A DNA stretch of 64,000 nt, taken from CATOSP01 sp965204715. Its GTDB lineage: Bacteria > Chloroflexota > Dehalococcoidia > Lucifugimonadales > UBA3495. The translations under genes and the position numbers were made by a program. Where the stretch lies: contig OZ242009.1 of the NCBI GenBank assembly GCA_965204715.1, positions 620,001-684,000 of the forward strand, in the 5' to 3' direction. Positions 52,037-61,564 of this stretch are shown here, piece after piece (within the stretch, counting starts at the first letter, position 1; each line of letters opens with the position of its first letter). The notes below the pieces were generated by a model, which was not told where the DNA came from, searched no databases, and saw only the letters and a list, made by a program, of their open reading frames with translations.

Positions 52037-52825
52037 TATGTAATAGATGCCTCCGGCCAGGAGCCGCGGCAGTTCCCCGGCCAAGGCCGTCCCCAGCCCC
52101 TGGTTGTTCCCGAAACGCCCCATCAGCCGCTCCGAGAATGGACGGCGGGGGCGCACCCACACCGGCCTTGGAGTTACGCCCGCCATTCCGGCGGCAGCCT
52201 CGACGGCCTGGTCTAGCCCTCCGAATTCATCCACCAGCCCCAGGTCTTTCCCCCGGCTCGCCGTGAACACCTCCCCGGTGGCAAGCTCCAGGACTTGTTG
52301 CTTGTCGATGGAACGCCCGGAGGAGACCACCGCGACGAAGTTGGCGTACATGTCGGTCAGCAGGCCCTGGAACTTCTCCTCCTCCTCGTCGGTGGGACTG
52401 CGCCAGAAGCCGGTCATGTCCTTGAGACGGCCCTCTTTGAACACCGAGAACTCGACGCCCATTTTGCCCAGCAGTTGGTGAAGGACCGGGCGCAGGTAGA
52501 TGACGCCGATGGAACCGACCAGGGCGCTGGGCAGGGCGAAAACACGACTGGCGGCACAGCACAGGTAGTACCCTCCCGACGCGCCCATACCCCGCACGTA
52601 GGCAACTACAGGCTTGGCCGCGGCGACTTTCCTGATGGCGTAGTACAGGACTTCCGACCCCGATGCGGACCCGCCGGGAGAGTCGATGTCCACTACCAGT
52701 GCGCCGTGGCGTTTGCTCTTGGCTATGGAGTCGAACAGGCGCTCGTAGACGGGGATTCGGACTCTCGTGCCGATAACGCCGTGGACTTCAACGACGGCAA
52801 CCCCGGGCCGTTTTCGCAGGGGCAT
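51998..52825 (-). CDS. sppA: Signal peptide peptidase SppA-like S49 protease
   Basis: 275-residue S49 peptidase of the short type. DIDSPGGSASGSEVL (47-60), the nucleophile S83 in GMGASGGYYL, SIGVIYLRP and the general base K135 in EGRLKDMTG are present. There is no signal or membrane helix, so it is cytoplasmic or peripheral, unlike E. coli SppA. The ATG at 52825 follows GAGAGGTC; the ATG at 52858 lies inside the TATAAT box itself and is rejected. It converges with mazG across the 124-bp duplication. Confidence 0.9.
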   Translation of the reverse strand: MPLRKRPGVAVVEVHGVIGTRVRIPVYERLFDSIAKSKRHGALVVDIDSPGGSASGSEVLYYAIRKVAAAKPVVAYVRGMGASGGYYLCCAASRVFALPSALVGSIGVIYLRPVLHQLLGKMGVEFSVFKEGRLKDMTGFWRSPTDEEEEKFQGLLTDMYANFVAVVSSGRSIDKQQVLELATGEVFTASRGKDLGLVDEFGGLDQAVEAAAGMAGVTPRPVWVRPRRPFSERLMGRFGNNQGLGTALAGELPRLLAGGIYYIEPSCLLGDYTGG

Positions 52826-52856
52826 GGGAAGACCTCTCGTATATCCGGTTGCGCCC

Positions 52857-52862
52857 ATTATA
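52857..52862 (-). promoter_or_regulatory. -10 box (TATAAT) of sppA
   Basis: TATAAT on the minus strand, giving a leader of about 25 nt with a GAGAGG ribosome site before the ATG at 52825. Confidence 0.55.
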
Positions 52863-53324
52863 CCCCCGCCAACGGTGCGCGGTACTCCGGGGAGAGCGTA
52901 CCCGGCAGGGATACCTTAACGGACCTACCTGGGGGTTGGTTGAAGTGGGCGTCAGGCCCCACACCGGCGTGGGAGTCAATATCAAGAGACCCTTCCCGTC
53001 ATTGACCGGGAACATCCGGCTCCTTACTCTGAACGTGGCAATCATTCATTGGACGTTACCGAGACGCAACCGCCGGACCTTATCGTTGCAAGCCATATTG
53101 GCTGCGTGAACGGAGATTGTATTGCAGAGAGGCAAGCCCAGGCTCTACGTAGACGAATGCGGGATACAGGGAGACGTAATGGCGGAGTCGCACGGGGGGA
53201 AGTTCAAACGACCATTACCAACCCGGTCCATCATGCGGCCCATCTTCCGGTTATACTTACTCAAACCCACACGCCGACAGATGAACAGCCCGGCCTGATG
53301 CCTGGATAATATCTGCATCCAACC

Positions 53325-53350
53325 CGTCATTCCCGCTTTCGCGGGAATCC
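53325..53350. repeat. ATTCCCGC hairpin repeat
   Basis: CGTCATTCCCGCTTTCGCGG and following GAATCC, essentially the same hairpin as at 46813. Confidence 0.8.
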
Positions 53351-53370
53351 TGCGCAATGGAGGAAATGCT

Positions 53371-53622
53371 ATGACGATTCGCAACGGTCTTCCGCCGGAC
53401 ATGCCCAGCGTAGTCCGTGAGCAGTGGCATTCGGCGGGACGCTTGACCCGCCATACGGTCCACACCATACCCGGTGAGACGGATAACGGCGTTCCCCTGA
53501 TAGCCGTGGCCCTGGAAACGGACCGGTTTCCTTTCTCGGAGCACGGCTACCACGGGATAGTCGCCACGCGGGAGGAACTGCTTGGGTTGGCGAAAGGGAT
53601 ACTGGACTGTCTGGCAGAGTAA
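53371..53622 (+). CDS. Small protein of unknown function
   Basis: 83 residues, soluble. A good ribosome site (GGAGGAAATGCT) precedes the ATG. The protein has a hydrophilic N-terminus (PPDMPSVVREQW) and a plausible mixed alpha/beta body, with PLIAVALETDRFPFSEHGYHGI and a C-terminal helix REELLGLAKGILDCL (each segment shortened). I do not recognise it. Isolated between an intergenic repeat and a cupin gene on the other strand. Confidence 0.55.
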   Translation: MTIRNGLPPDMPSVVREQWHSAGRLTRHTVHTIPGETDNGVPLIAVALETDRFPFSEHGYHGIVATREELLGLAKGILDCLAE

Positions 53623-53820
53623 ACCGGCGGCCCGGTCACTTCATTTGTCGCCAGGCCCAACCCGTGGAGCAGTGGGCTGCGGAAGGTAAACCCCTTCCAC
53701 CAGGGACGGGCCCTACCCGCCGCTCTCCGTCCGGCACGCCGGATCTCCTTGAGGCTGGCGCCCGCCGCCCCGCGCGGATGCGATTGAGGCAGCCGGGCGT
53801 TGGGCGGCGTTCTCAGTGGA

Positions 53821-54180
53821 CTACGCCAGGCCGGTTATCGTGATATGCGACATGTAGGAATCGGCCGTTGCCCCGTGCCAGTGATTCTCGCCGGGCAGAA
53901 TCTGCACCACGTCGCCAACGCTGACTTCCAGCGTCTGCTCCTCGTTGGCCACTATGCCGTTGCCCAGGGTAATGACCAGTATCTGGTCGGTGGTGTGAGT
54001 ATGCCAGCCCGTGGTGGCGCCCTTCTCAAAGTTGACCACGCTGCTGCTGAAGTGCTCGCTGGTCCCATCGGGCAACAGCGGCTGGCGGGTGCGGTGGACT
54101 TCCCCGCCGGTCCAACCCTCGATGGGAGTGGCCGGCCCCAGGGGCACGTGTTCGATGGCCGAGATTCGCAGCAACTTCAT
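53821..54180 (-). CDS. Cupin-domain protein
   Basis: 119-residue single-domain cupin. Motif 1 is GWHTHTTDQILVI (His-x-His, though the usual Glu is replaced by Gln), followed by motif 2 GDVVQILPGENHWHGA with a further His. It probably binds a divalent metal. The ATG at 54180 follows GGAGGTAGCC. Similar small cupins act as carboxymuconolactone-related or dioxygenase accessory proteins, but no substrate can be assigned. Confidence 0.88.
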   Translation of the reverse strand: MKLLRISAIEHVPLGPATPIEGWTGGEVHRTRQPLLPDGTSEHFSSSVVNFEKGATTGWHTHTTDQILVITLGNGIVANEEQTLEVSVGDVVQILPGENHWHGATADSYMSHITITGLA

Positions 54181-54552
54181 GGCTACCTCCATCATACCAA
54201 GTAGGTTAGATCAGTTTCGCCGGACCGCCTCCGACCCGGCGATTCCTGTGCACAACGATAATACACTCCGTCTGTTTTGGGAATAGGCCATGCCTGCCCA
54301 GGGGTCCTGCCGAGAATGCGGTGAGCTTGTCCGTGCGCCCCACCCATTCCCACGCAAAGAGGGGGACGCGGTAGTGTTTTAGGGAACGGTGCTCGGCGAC
54401 TTAATCCAGGCGTGGGCGGGCAGGTTTCAGACTTTACAGAACACGAAAGTGGCGGAGGCAATGGCCTCCATGCTGGATTGGATTCATGCCTAATCATGGG
54501 GTTTAGGCGGGGCGCATGTGCCATTTCGGGGCCATTTTGTTTGCTCCTCCCG
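54181..54552. other. Intergenic, nothing recognised
   Basis: 372 bp between the cupin start and the tail of the broken protease gene. No gene or structured repeat identified. Confidence 0.45.
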
Positions 54553-56290
54553 TCACGGGTTGGGAATGGCTTCGGCGGGATGCCGGTGGCCTGTGGAGGA
54601 CTCCGTTGCGGACGGCGGGCCGCCCTGGTACTCCGCTTCGACGTGGGCCATGAGGTCCTGCATGTTTGTTCCCTCGGAGACGGACGACGACTCCAAGACC
54701 CGACCCCTGAAGTTCTCGTAGTGGGTAATGGCACCTTCACGTTCTGTTCCACTGATGTACGCGGTTATGATGTCTACCCAGCCTCTGTCCGTGCCTGGCC
54801 CCAGAGGGAATATGTCGAGGCCGCCTGAGACCTGCATCCACTGCCCGTTCAGGTAAAAGGCGGTGTAGTCTCCCACCGCCAGGGCCAAGACGTAGTTCCA
54901 CTGGAGGTAGCCGGTACGCAGGCTGGGGGCCGCTCCTGTGGCGACCACCTCTTCGTTCCGGCCGGTCCTCTTGATCACGCGCCAGTAACCGTCGCTATGC
55001 ACGTAGAAGATCAAGTGTGGATTTGTGCCATATGCGCGCAATCTGAAGCCGTAGGTAAAGGGCTGGTTGCTGGTGCCAGCATAGGGGTTCTGGAACCATG
55101 CGCCGGCCGCTGATGTCCTTGAGTGACACATGAGAAGTGACACTCTCATAATATCGGTCATCACCGTCATGGTGCAGGTGCCCGGTCAGAGGACCGAAGA
55201 CGGTTACCAGACGGGCCTGAGAGGGCTGGGGCCTCGGCCGGGGCAGATTGCCGGAGAGGAGGGCGGGGATGCGGTTCTGGACCGTGGTCTCCATGATGGA
55301 GTAGTTCACATTCTCCGCTCTCGGCACCACACCGCCTAACTTCCAAGTGTTAATGCCGACGATCTGCCCGTCGAGGTTGAGTAGCGGGCCGCCGCTGTTG
55401 CCCGGGTTGATGGGCGCATCACTCTGGACCAGCTCGACATCCCGTGCAGAGTAGTAGCGGAAGGCGGACACTATACCGTGGTTGACCGAAGCCTGGCCCG
55501 GCGGGATGACCCTGGTGGGCCTTACCAGCACTTGCGGCTGCAAGGAAGACAGGGCATAGCCGATGGCCACCACCTCGTCCCCGGCGTTTAGGTTCAGGGA
55601 GTCGCCGAACTCAGCGGCAACGCAGTCAGCGCAAGGGATGCGGACCACGGCCAGGTCCCGCCTGCTATCCGCCCCGGTGACGTAGCCGGAGAGTTGCCTG
55701 GTGTCCCCTACGGTTACGGTGACGTTGGTGCCGTAGCCCACCACGTGCTGGTTGGTGACGGCGTAAGCGTAGTTGTTATCGGTCTGGAATATGACACCGC
55801 TGCCCGTACCTTCCGAGCTCCGCACCTTGACGACGGCGGGGCGGACGCGGGCGATCATGGTGGAGAGTTGCGCCGGACCCGCGGCGGGGGTGGGGCCAGG
55901 ATTGGGATTGATCAAGCCCCCGAACAGGTAGAGGTTGATGATGGCTATCACATCATCCTTGGTGATGTTGCCGCCAAAGAGGTAGTCGTTGATTGCCGCT
56001 ATCGCTTCGTCCTTCTCGATCATGTTGTTGCCGTTCGTGTCGTAGCGGGCGGCAATCAGCGCCTGCGCGGGAGACATGGGCGGAGGCGGAGCGTCTGGGT
56101 CGATGCCGAGGGACGCGGCGAACTCTTCCACTGACGCAACGGGAGGGGACGGCGTGCCCTCCAATGCCGGTGGTGATTCATTGGCGGCGACGCCGCAGCC
56201 CGCCATGAGGAGGACCAGGACAGGAACTAAACCAAAGCCAAGGTGAAATGCGCGGAGGAGTGGGGCAAATTGAGGCCGTAGCTGGTTAGC
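54553..56290 (-). pseudogene. Trypsin-like serine protease with dockerin-like repeat, frameshifted and without a start
   Basis: A lipobox-bearing signal-like stretch (VLLMAGCG) is followed by a dockerin-like EF-hand pair (DTNGNNMIEKDE, then a second half with IINLYLFGG), then a chymotrypsin-fold protease with NQHVVG (His), RRDLAVV (Asp) and NPGNSGGPL (Ser). The frame then changes near 55105-55115: the first frame runs on into non-family sequence to 54995, while a +1 frame (to 54553) continues with a beta-rich C-terminal domain beginning AAGAWFQNPYAG. No ATG, GTG or TTG lies in frame at the expected signal start; the frame is open upstream only antisense to a transposase fragment. Two lesions make a pseudogene likely; a sequencing error at the shift cannot be excluded. 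Confidence 0.75.
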
Positions 56291-56345
56291 TGACCTCGGG
56301 AGTTGGGAGGTGAGTGAGATAGGGCCATGGCTGGAAGGATGGCAG

Positions 56346-56580
56346 ATGAGAGTGAAGGACCTCAGGCCGCGGATGATTCTGGCGCCCACGCCAAGGGAGC
56401 GGGAGCGTTGGTACGCAATGTTGCTCCTAGCCCAGGGTTGGACAGCATCGGCCATGGCGGAAGCGCTGGAGCGGGATTCCCACACCATCGGACGCTGGGC
56501 GTCGGCCTTCGGCAAGGGAGGGCCTACCGCCCTGCTATTCGAGCAGACCGGTGGTTCCCCCCTAGCAGGGGTATGTATCG
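56346..56580 (+). pseudogene. IS630-type transposase N-terminal fragment
   Basis: About 75 codons (MRVKDLRPRMIL, then RERERWYAMLLLAQGWTASA and HTIGRWASAFGKGG) match the N-terminal helix-turn-helix of IS630-family transposases, ending near FEQTGGSP. The catalytic part is absent and the following frame is unrelated. It abuts the broken 5' end of the protease gene, suggesting that its insertion or decay removed the protease start. Confidence 0.7.
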
Positions 56581-56964
56581 GCTCAACGGGGCGGCCTGCC
56601 TTGCTGTTGGTGTTGCTAGCGGTGTCGAACATGCCGTGCTGCCTCCTAGTTAACTGCCGGTGCCTTCCCGGTCGGGTCAGAGCGGCGTATTCAGACCCGG
56701 CGTAGCGGTTGTTTCTGTGGCAACCGCACCCGGCCCGCTCCCTACTCGCTAAGCCGCGCGGTCTGCCGCTCATTCCGCAGGCGTGGAGGACCAGTAAAAC
56801 TATATACCATCAGGCGTATGGTATCAACATTATTCAAACCTTATTGGTATGTTGTTTTGTATGGCCTTTTGTATATTTCTGCTAGACTTGCAGTATAATC
56901 AAGCTGTGAGACGGCATTGCCCCGATCGCAACGGATGTCAGCGTCCGGGCCGAGGAGGGAGGAA
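56581..56964. other. Decayed intergenic stretch
   Basis: Contains no recognisable gene; A+T-rich near 56800-56880. It lies between the transposase fragment and the GAF remnant and is probably part of the same decayed zone. Confidence 0.4.
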
Positions 56965-57330
56965 ATGGGCCGGTCAGACCGGCGGGACCGGGAGACCGAG
57001 GCGCTGCGGGAGCGTCCCACGCGGTGATCACCACCCTGGACGCCCGGGGCCGGGTTGACGACCACCGGGCCTTGGGCCTGGACCCCGGTGACCTAGAGCG
57101 GCTGTCTATGGCAGGCTCCAGGCGGCCTGGAGTTCTTCCAGTACCTGAATGCCCTGCCGGGACCGCTGCGGGTGGGCTGGCTGGAGGAGTTCACCGCGTC
57201 CATCGGCCTGGCCGGGTTCCGCCCGCCAGTGTCCCTCACCGCCTTCATGGCGGCCCTGATGGAGCATCAACGCCTGCGGGCCGGCAACTACCTGGCCGGT
57301 CTGGCCAGCCGGAAGGATGAAGTGAAACGG
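56965..57330 (+). pseudogene. GAF-domain signalling protein remnant
   Basis: An ATG with a strong ribosome site (GAGGAGGGAGGAA) opens MGRSDRRDRETEALRERP and stops at 57027. Immediately after, in another frame, VITTLDARGRVDDHRALGL follows, then in a further frame GLEFFQYLNALPGPLRVGWL with later degraded GAF-like sequence to about 57330. The order and content resemble a GAF sensor protein (histidine kinase or regulator type) that has lost internal segments and changed frame at least twice. Not functional. Confidence 0.55.
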
Positions 57331-57872
57331 CGCTGCCGGACAGTGCCGCAATCAAGGGCCGTGCTGCTCTTACGTGATTCCTGGCCTGATTCACGCCGTA
57401 CTGCAAGTGCACATCCCATCTTGGCTTTGGTTTAGTATGCGATAGGCATTATTGAAGTTATTTGGAGCATTCCCATAGCCATTTACGGTATCAATTAGGC
57501 GGACACTTCCTCCGCCATTTTGCTCACTATCGTCTTCGCTGAATTGACCCCCAATGAGACTGCCATTGGAACCTGGATCCTCTATCTTCCGCGAGCGTGC
57601 CGCCGTTGGCGGCATTGGGGGTCCGTGTTCTCAGATGAGGTGGGACGACTTGGCCAAGTGGTGCCAGATATATTGGGAATCCAAGCACATGGACCGGCGT
57701 TACGAGCCGCTTTGTTGACCGCCTGAGCCATATTGGGTTAGATTCCACTACAGAACAGACAGACTGGGCATATCTCGTACAACACACCGTTTCCGGTTGT
57801 TGTGCCGCAGACTCCGGCCTGCCTGTTGGACCCCATGTTGGCTTTGCAACTTGCTGATGGAGGAAAACTGCC
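57331..57872. other. Intergenic, nothing recognised
   Basis: About 540 bp with more A+T than the surroundings. No gene pattern was recognised; the ribosome site of the next gene (GGAGGAAA) is at the right edge. Confidence 0.4.
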
Positions 57873-58628
57873 ATGCCGTTCTATGAAAGAGGCGATACCC
57901 GTATCTATTACGAAGAGGCCGGTTCGGGATTCCCCCTGCTGATCATTCCGGGCGGCGGACTTAACTCCTGCCTGTCGTCCCTGCGGTCGCCCTTCAACCC
58001 CATGGAGACCTACAACAACGAATTCCGCTGTATCGCCGCCGACCTGCGCAATGCCAATCCGGGCCAGTCCACCGGCCCGCTGGAGATTGACCGCCCCTGG
58101 GATGCGTACACTGACGACCATCTCGGGCTGATGGACCATCTCCGTGTCGATAAGTTCCTGGTCATGGGCTTCTGCATCGGGGGGCCAATGATCCACAACC
58201 TGCTCAGGCGGGCCGGGGACCGCGTTGTGGCGGCGGCGTTCATGCAGCCCAGCGGGTTCAGGCCGGAGATGCCGGATATCTTCTACCAGAACAACATCAC
58301 GGGCTGGGGGCCGCCCCTTTGCGAGAAGCGTCCGGAAATCACGATGGACATGGTCCATGACTTCTTAACCAACATGTACACGAACCGGGCCGACTTCGTT
58401 TTCACCGTCTCCCGCGACTTCGTGCGCAACCTGCAGACGCCGATACTGATAGCGCCCGACGACGTGCCCGCGCACCCATACGAGTGCGCGATGGAGGTTG
58501 CCAGCCTCGCCCCCAACTCCGAGGTCACCATCTTCCCCTGGAAAGACTCGCAGGAGCACATCGACGAGGTCGTAGACCACACCCGGCGCTTCCTGAAGAC
58601 CCACGTGCCCGCGCCCGCGGCAGCCTGA
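57873..58628 (+). CDS. Alpha/beta hydrolase with Cys nucleophile elbow
   Basis: 251-residue alpha/beta hydrolase. The nucleophile elbow reads GFCIGGP, so C101 replaces the usual Ser, as in dienelactone-hydrolase-like enzymes and several related subfamilies. PGGGLNSC near residue 27 is the oxyanion strand, and IFPWKDSQEHIDEVVDHTR supplies the C-terminal His. The ATG follows GGAGGAAAA. Convergent with the oxidoreductase gene, with a shared inverted repeat between them. Confidence 0.85.
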   Translation: MPFYERGDTRIYYEEAGSGFPLLIIPGGGLNSCLSSLRSPFNPMETYNNEFRCIAADLRNANPGQSTGPLEIDRPWDAYTDDHLGLMDHLRVDKFLVMGFCIGGPMIHNLLRRAGDRVVAAAFMQPSGFRPEMPDIFYQNNITGWGPPLCEKRPEITMDMVHDFLTNMYTNRADFVFTVSRDFVRNLQTPILIAPDDVPAHPYECAMEVASLAPNSEVTIFPWKDSQEHIDEVVDHTRRFLKTHVPAPAAA

Positions 58629-58650
58629 CGGTCTCGTACCGCCAAATCTG

Positions 58651-58708
58651 TTGAGGCCCCGCGGGTTTCCTGTCATCACCGGGTGACAAGCGGAAACGGC
58701 GGGGCCTC
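58651..58708. terminator. Large inverted repeat between convergent genes
   Basis: AGGCCCCGC ... GCGGGGCCT arms enclose a smaller hairpin TGTCA-TCACCGGG-TGACA. It sits between two genes that end facing each other and probably stops both; there is no T-run, so the call is moderate. Confidence 0.5.
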
Positions 58709-58754
58709 CAGAGTTTGATGCCGGCATGTCTCCGGCAATTGAGAAAATGCCGGC

Positions 58755-59852
58755 TCAGGCCACCGGCAGCTCCCGGCCCGTATCCGACGCCTCCTTGATG
58801 GTGTCGAGGAACCGGTGCAAGTCAACCGCTACATCGAAGGTCGGCTGCAGGCTCTGTCCGGTTCGGACCGCGCCGGCGAACAGGGTGTACAGTTGCCCGA
58901 TATTGAAGGGGTCTCCTTTGGGGAAGCCGGACGGCACATAGAAGAATCTCTCGGGTATGTCCAGGTCCTGCAACTCGTGGCTTCCCCGCGCTCCCTGCAC
59001 CCGCAGCATCTCGCCCCGCTGGGAGGAGACGCTCCCCGTGGCGACCAATGTGCCTTCCCGTCCGTAGATCTCCATCCGGAAGCCGCTGCCGGCCCAGGGT
59101 ACGGCCCCGACATGTACCGAAGCCGCCGCGCCGCCCTCCAACTGTCCGCTGACCCGCACATTGTCCGGGGCTGTGACTTCCACGAACCGTTGGGTATCGG
59201 TCTCGTACCATTGCTTTGCCTGGGTGCTGACCGTGCAAGCCACCCGGCTGAAATTCCCGGCCACGAAGCGCAGGGCGTCAATGACGTGTCCGTTGGCAAT
59301 GGTCAGGGTGTTTGCGCCCTGGCTGACATCCCGCTGCCAGGTGTTGCTCGAATGGCGTTCCAGCCTGCCATCGCGCATGGTGGTCACGTGACACGACAGC
59401 GCCTCGCCCACATAGCCGGACTCGATCTGCTCCTTGACGTACAGCAGTGCGGGACTGACCCTCGATTGCAGACCCACCGCGGTCTGTACGCCCTTGTCCC
59501 GTGCCAGGGCCGCAAGTTCCTCGGCTTCGGCAGTATTCCGTCCCAGGGGCCACTCGGTCAACACGTGCTTGCCGGCCTCGATTGCGGCCTTCGTTGGCTC
59601 ATAGTGCGACGGCACCCTCACGACCACGGCCACCGCGTCGATCTCCGGCGACACCGCCATTTCCCGGAAATCATGGAATGCGAGCTTCGCGCCGAAGGCT
59701 TTGCGGGCCTCCTCTGCGCTCTCGGGCCGGGTGGTGCAGACCGCCGTAAACTCAACATCCGGGCTGGCCAGTAAAGCCGGGAAATGGGACTGGGAGGCCC
59801 AGGTCGAGTTCACGTTTGCTCCCACGAACCCCAGGCGGATCTTCTCTGCCAT
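58755..59852 (-). CDS. Gfo/Idh/MocA family oxidoreductase
   Basis: 365-residue NAD(P)-dependent oxidoreductase. The Rossmann start is GFVGANVNSTW (GxxGxx), and the catalytic EKP motif of the family appears as TEWPLGRN, with Trp for Lys. The C-terminal alpha/beta domain follows with HVIDALRFVAGNFS. The Lys replacement resembles the Gal80-like branch and may mean a non-catalytic or altered role. The ATG at 59852 follows AAGGAG; upstream frame to 59948 is excluded. Monocistronic. Confidence 0.88.
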   Translation of the reverse strand: MAEKIRLGFVGANVNSTWASQSHFPALLASPDVEFTAVCTTRPESAEEARKAFGAKLAFHDFREMAVSPEIDAVAVVVRVPSHYEPTKAAIEAGKHVLTEWPLGRNTAEAEELAALARDKGVQTAVGLQSRVSPALLYVKEQIESGYVGEALSCHVTTMRDGRLERHSSNTWQRDVSQGANTLTIANGHVIDALRFVAGNFSRVACTVSTQAKQWYETDTQRFVEVTAPDNVRVSGQLEGGAAASVHVGAVPWAGSGFRMEIYGREGTLVATGSVSSQRGEMLRVQGARGSHELQDLDIPERFFYVPSGFPKGDPFNIGQLYTLFAGAVRTGQSLQPTFDVAVDLHRFLDTIKEASDTGRELPVA

Positions 59853-60304
59853 GATGCACGCTCCTTGGATTGATGTTGGATTGATGTCGTAAGGCTTGCT
59901 GATCACCCCGGTGAATCGGGATCCGCCAGGCCCTACTTGGGCAATCAAGTATATAATCCCCTGCGAAGCGCAGGAACCTCTGTAGATTCAGTATCGTCAT
60001 CCGGTCAATCAGGGCGGAGGACTCCAGCCAACCATGCCCCGCTGCCAACCGTTGTCAATTCACGGCCACCCCGGCCATCATACCGCCGGTTAGACTCCAA
60101 TGTCCCCGGCCGATGCTACAATACATCTCAGACGACACTTCTCAAACGACGGGGCCTGCTGAAGAATCGAATTCCGGCCCCGCGCCCGGTATGGGCAGCG
60201 TTCCCGGTGAAGACCAGCCCGGCCGCAGCTCTTACCGGCTCCACTGACCGGGTCCCCCTGCTGGACAGGGGGATTCGGCAATACCTGGAAAGGGAGTGAC
60301 CATT
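59853..60304. other. Divergent intergenic region
   Basis: 452 bp between the oxidoreductase and the M24-fold gene. A TACAAT-like box lies near 60116-60121. No other element was recognised. Confidence 0.4.
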
Positions 60305-61438
60305 ATGGCCAACGCCTTCGGCAAGATAATCGCCAACGTGGAGCGGCTGCACCGGCTGATGGACGAGGAAGGCATTTCGGCCATAGTCGCCCGCTCGGGC
60401 AAGAACTTCACCTACCTGGCCGGGTTCGCCTACCCCGGCACCCTGGCGCGCCACCTGGAGTTCCCGGACTCGCCCCGGGAGGTGCTGCTGGTATGGCCGC
60501 GGACGGGCGAGCCGGTGATGGTGCTGAACTCCTATGCCGCCCCGCTGGCCCGCCGGGACTCGTGGCTGGAACGCATCGAGGTCGTCGACGACTACGCCGA
60601 GTCTCCCTATGAGAGGGCCGCCGGGGTTCTTCGGCAACTGGGGCTGGCGGAAGAGACCGTCGGGTTCGAGAAGAGCTACGTCAGCGCAAGCCGCTGGGAG
60701 GAAATCGGCAAGCTGCTGCCCGGCGCGCGTATCGTCGACAGCGCCGGTCTGATGGACCGGGTGCGTTGGATCAAGACCCCGGAAGAAGTTGCCGCCCTGG
60801 AAGCCGGCGCCCGGCTGCTGGACGAGGCGTACCTGGAGGTTCTGCCCACTGTCCGGCCCGGCGACACGGAACGGCTGGTGCATAGCCGGATCATCGAAAG
60901 CTGCCTGCGCCGGGGCGCAAACTGGGCCCACGGCATCCTCAACTCCAGCCGCAACGCCGTGGCCTACGGCGGCGAGAGCGACATGGCATTCGAGGCGGGC
61001 GACATTATCCGCAACGATTATGTCGCATACCTGAACGGCTACCCCGGCCACCAGTCCCGGAGCGTCTGTGTGGGCACACCCTCAGACGAGCAGAAACGCA
61101 TTTACCGGGTCACAAGGGACATCTACCGCGCCACCATCGACCGGTGCCGCCCCGGCGCGCGGGCTGCGGACATCTACCACTTCGCCAACGACAGCTTCCA
61201 CGAGGCCGGGTTCCAGGGGAACGTGTCCCTGGCCGGGCATGGCGTCGGTCCCTGGTGGCACCAGCAGGAGCCGTACATGGTGCCCTCCAGCCCCTGTGTC
61301 CTTGAGGAGGGCATGGTGGTGGCCCTCGAACCGCACATCGGTTACTGGCACCTGCAGGACATGGCGCTGGTCACCGGCGACTCCCCCCGGCTGCTGTCGC
61401 CCCTCTTCAGCACCGACGAGATGCTGGTAGCCGGGTAG
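60305..61438 (+). CDS. M24 peptidase-fold protein with altered metal site
   Basis: 377-residue protein of the Xaa-Pro peptidase/creatinase type: an N-terminal creatinase-like domain (to about 140) and a pita-bread domain. Metal ligands are only partly kept: an Asp is seen in RNDYVAYL, but the second Asp position of the usual S-D-x-T-R is occupied by GHQSR (His/Gln), a His occurs in GHGVGPWWHQ, Glu in ALEPHIG, and the final Glu is Gln in LQDMALV. It may be a creatinase-like hydrolase that works without the two metals, or inactive. The ATG at 60305 (after AAGGGAG) is preferred over GTG at 60296. Confidence 0.85.
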   Translation: MANAFGKIIANVERLHRLMDEEGISAIVARSGKNFTYLAGFAYPGTLARHLEFPDSPREVLLVWPRTGEPVMVLNSYAAPLARRDSWLERIEVVDDYAESPYERAAGVLRQLGLAEETVGFEKSYVSASRWEEIGKLLPGARIVDSAGLMDRVRWIKTPEEVAALEAGARLLDEAYLEVLPTVRPGDTERLVHSRIIESCLRRGANWAHGILNSSRNAVAYGGESDMAFEAGDIIRNDYVAYLNGYPGHQSRSVCVGTPSDEQKRIYRVTRDIYRATIDRCRPGARAADIYHFANDSFHEAGFQGNVSLAGHGVGPWWHQQEPYMVPSSPCVLEEGMVVALEPHIGYWHLQDMALVTGDSPRLLSPLFSTDEMLVAG

Positions 61439-61564
61439 GGATGGGGAACGGAGTGTGGTAGCGGTTGGGCATCTATGAAACCGTATCCGGTCCCCGCTGG
61501 AGTTTCGTTTGGGAATTATATGCCCCGATGAACTCGCACGGGATTACAGTTAACAGGGTTGCAG

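Larger units (their letters stand above)
52826..53370. other. Intergenic region with one dispersed hairpin
   Basis: 545 bp. The left edge holds the sppA promoter; an ATTCCCGC hairpin lies at 53325-53350. Open frames here have no ribosome site or recognisable pattern and look non-coding. Confidence 0.5.

Noticed and set aside
52826..52858. The ATG at 52858 as the sppA start
   Set aside because: It lies inside the TATAAT box; the ATG at 52825 has a ribosome site and gives the family N-terminus.
53049..53309. An 86-codon plus-strand frame
   Set aside because: It has no ribosome site and no folded-protein pattern, and lies in an intergenic region.
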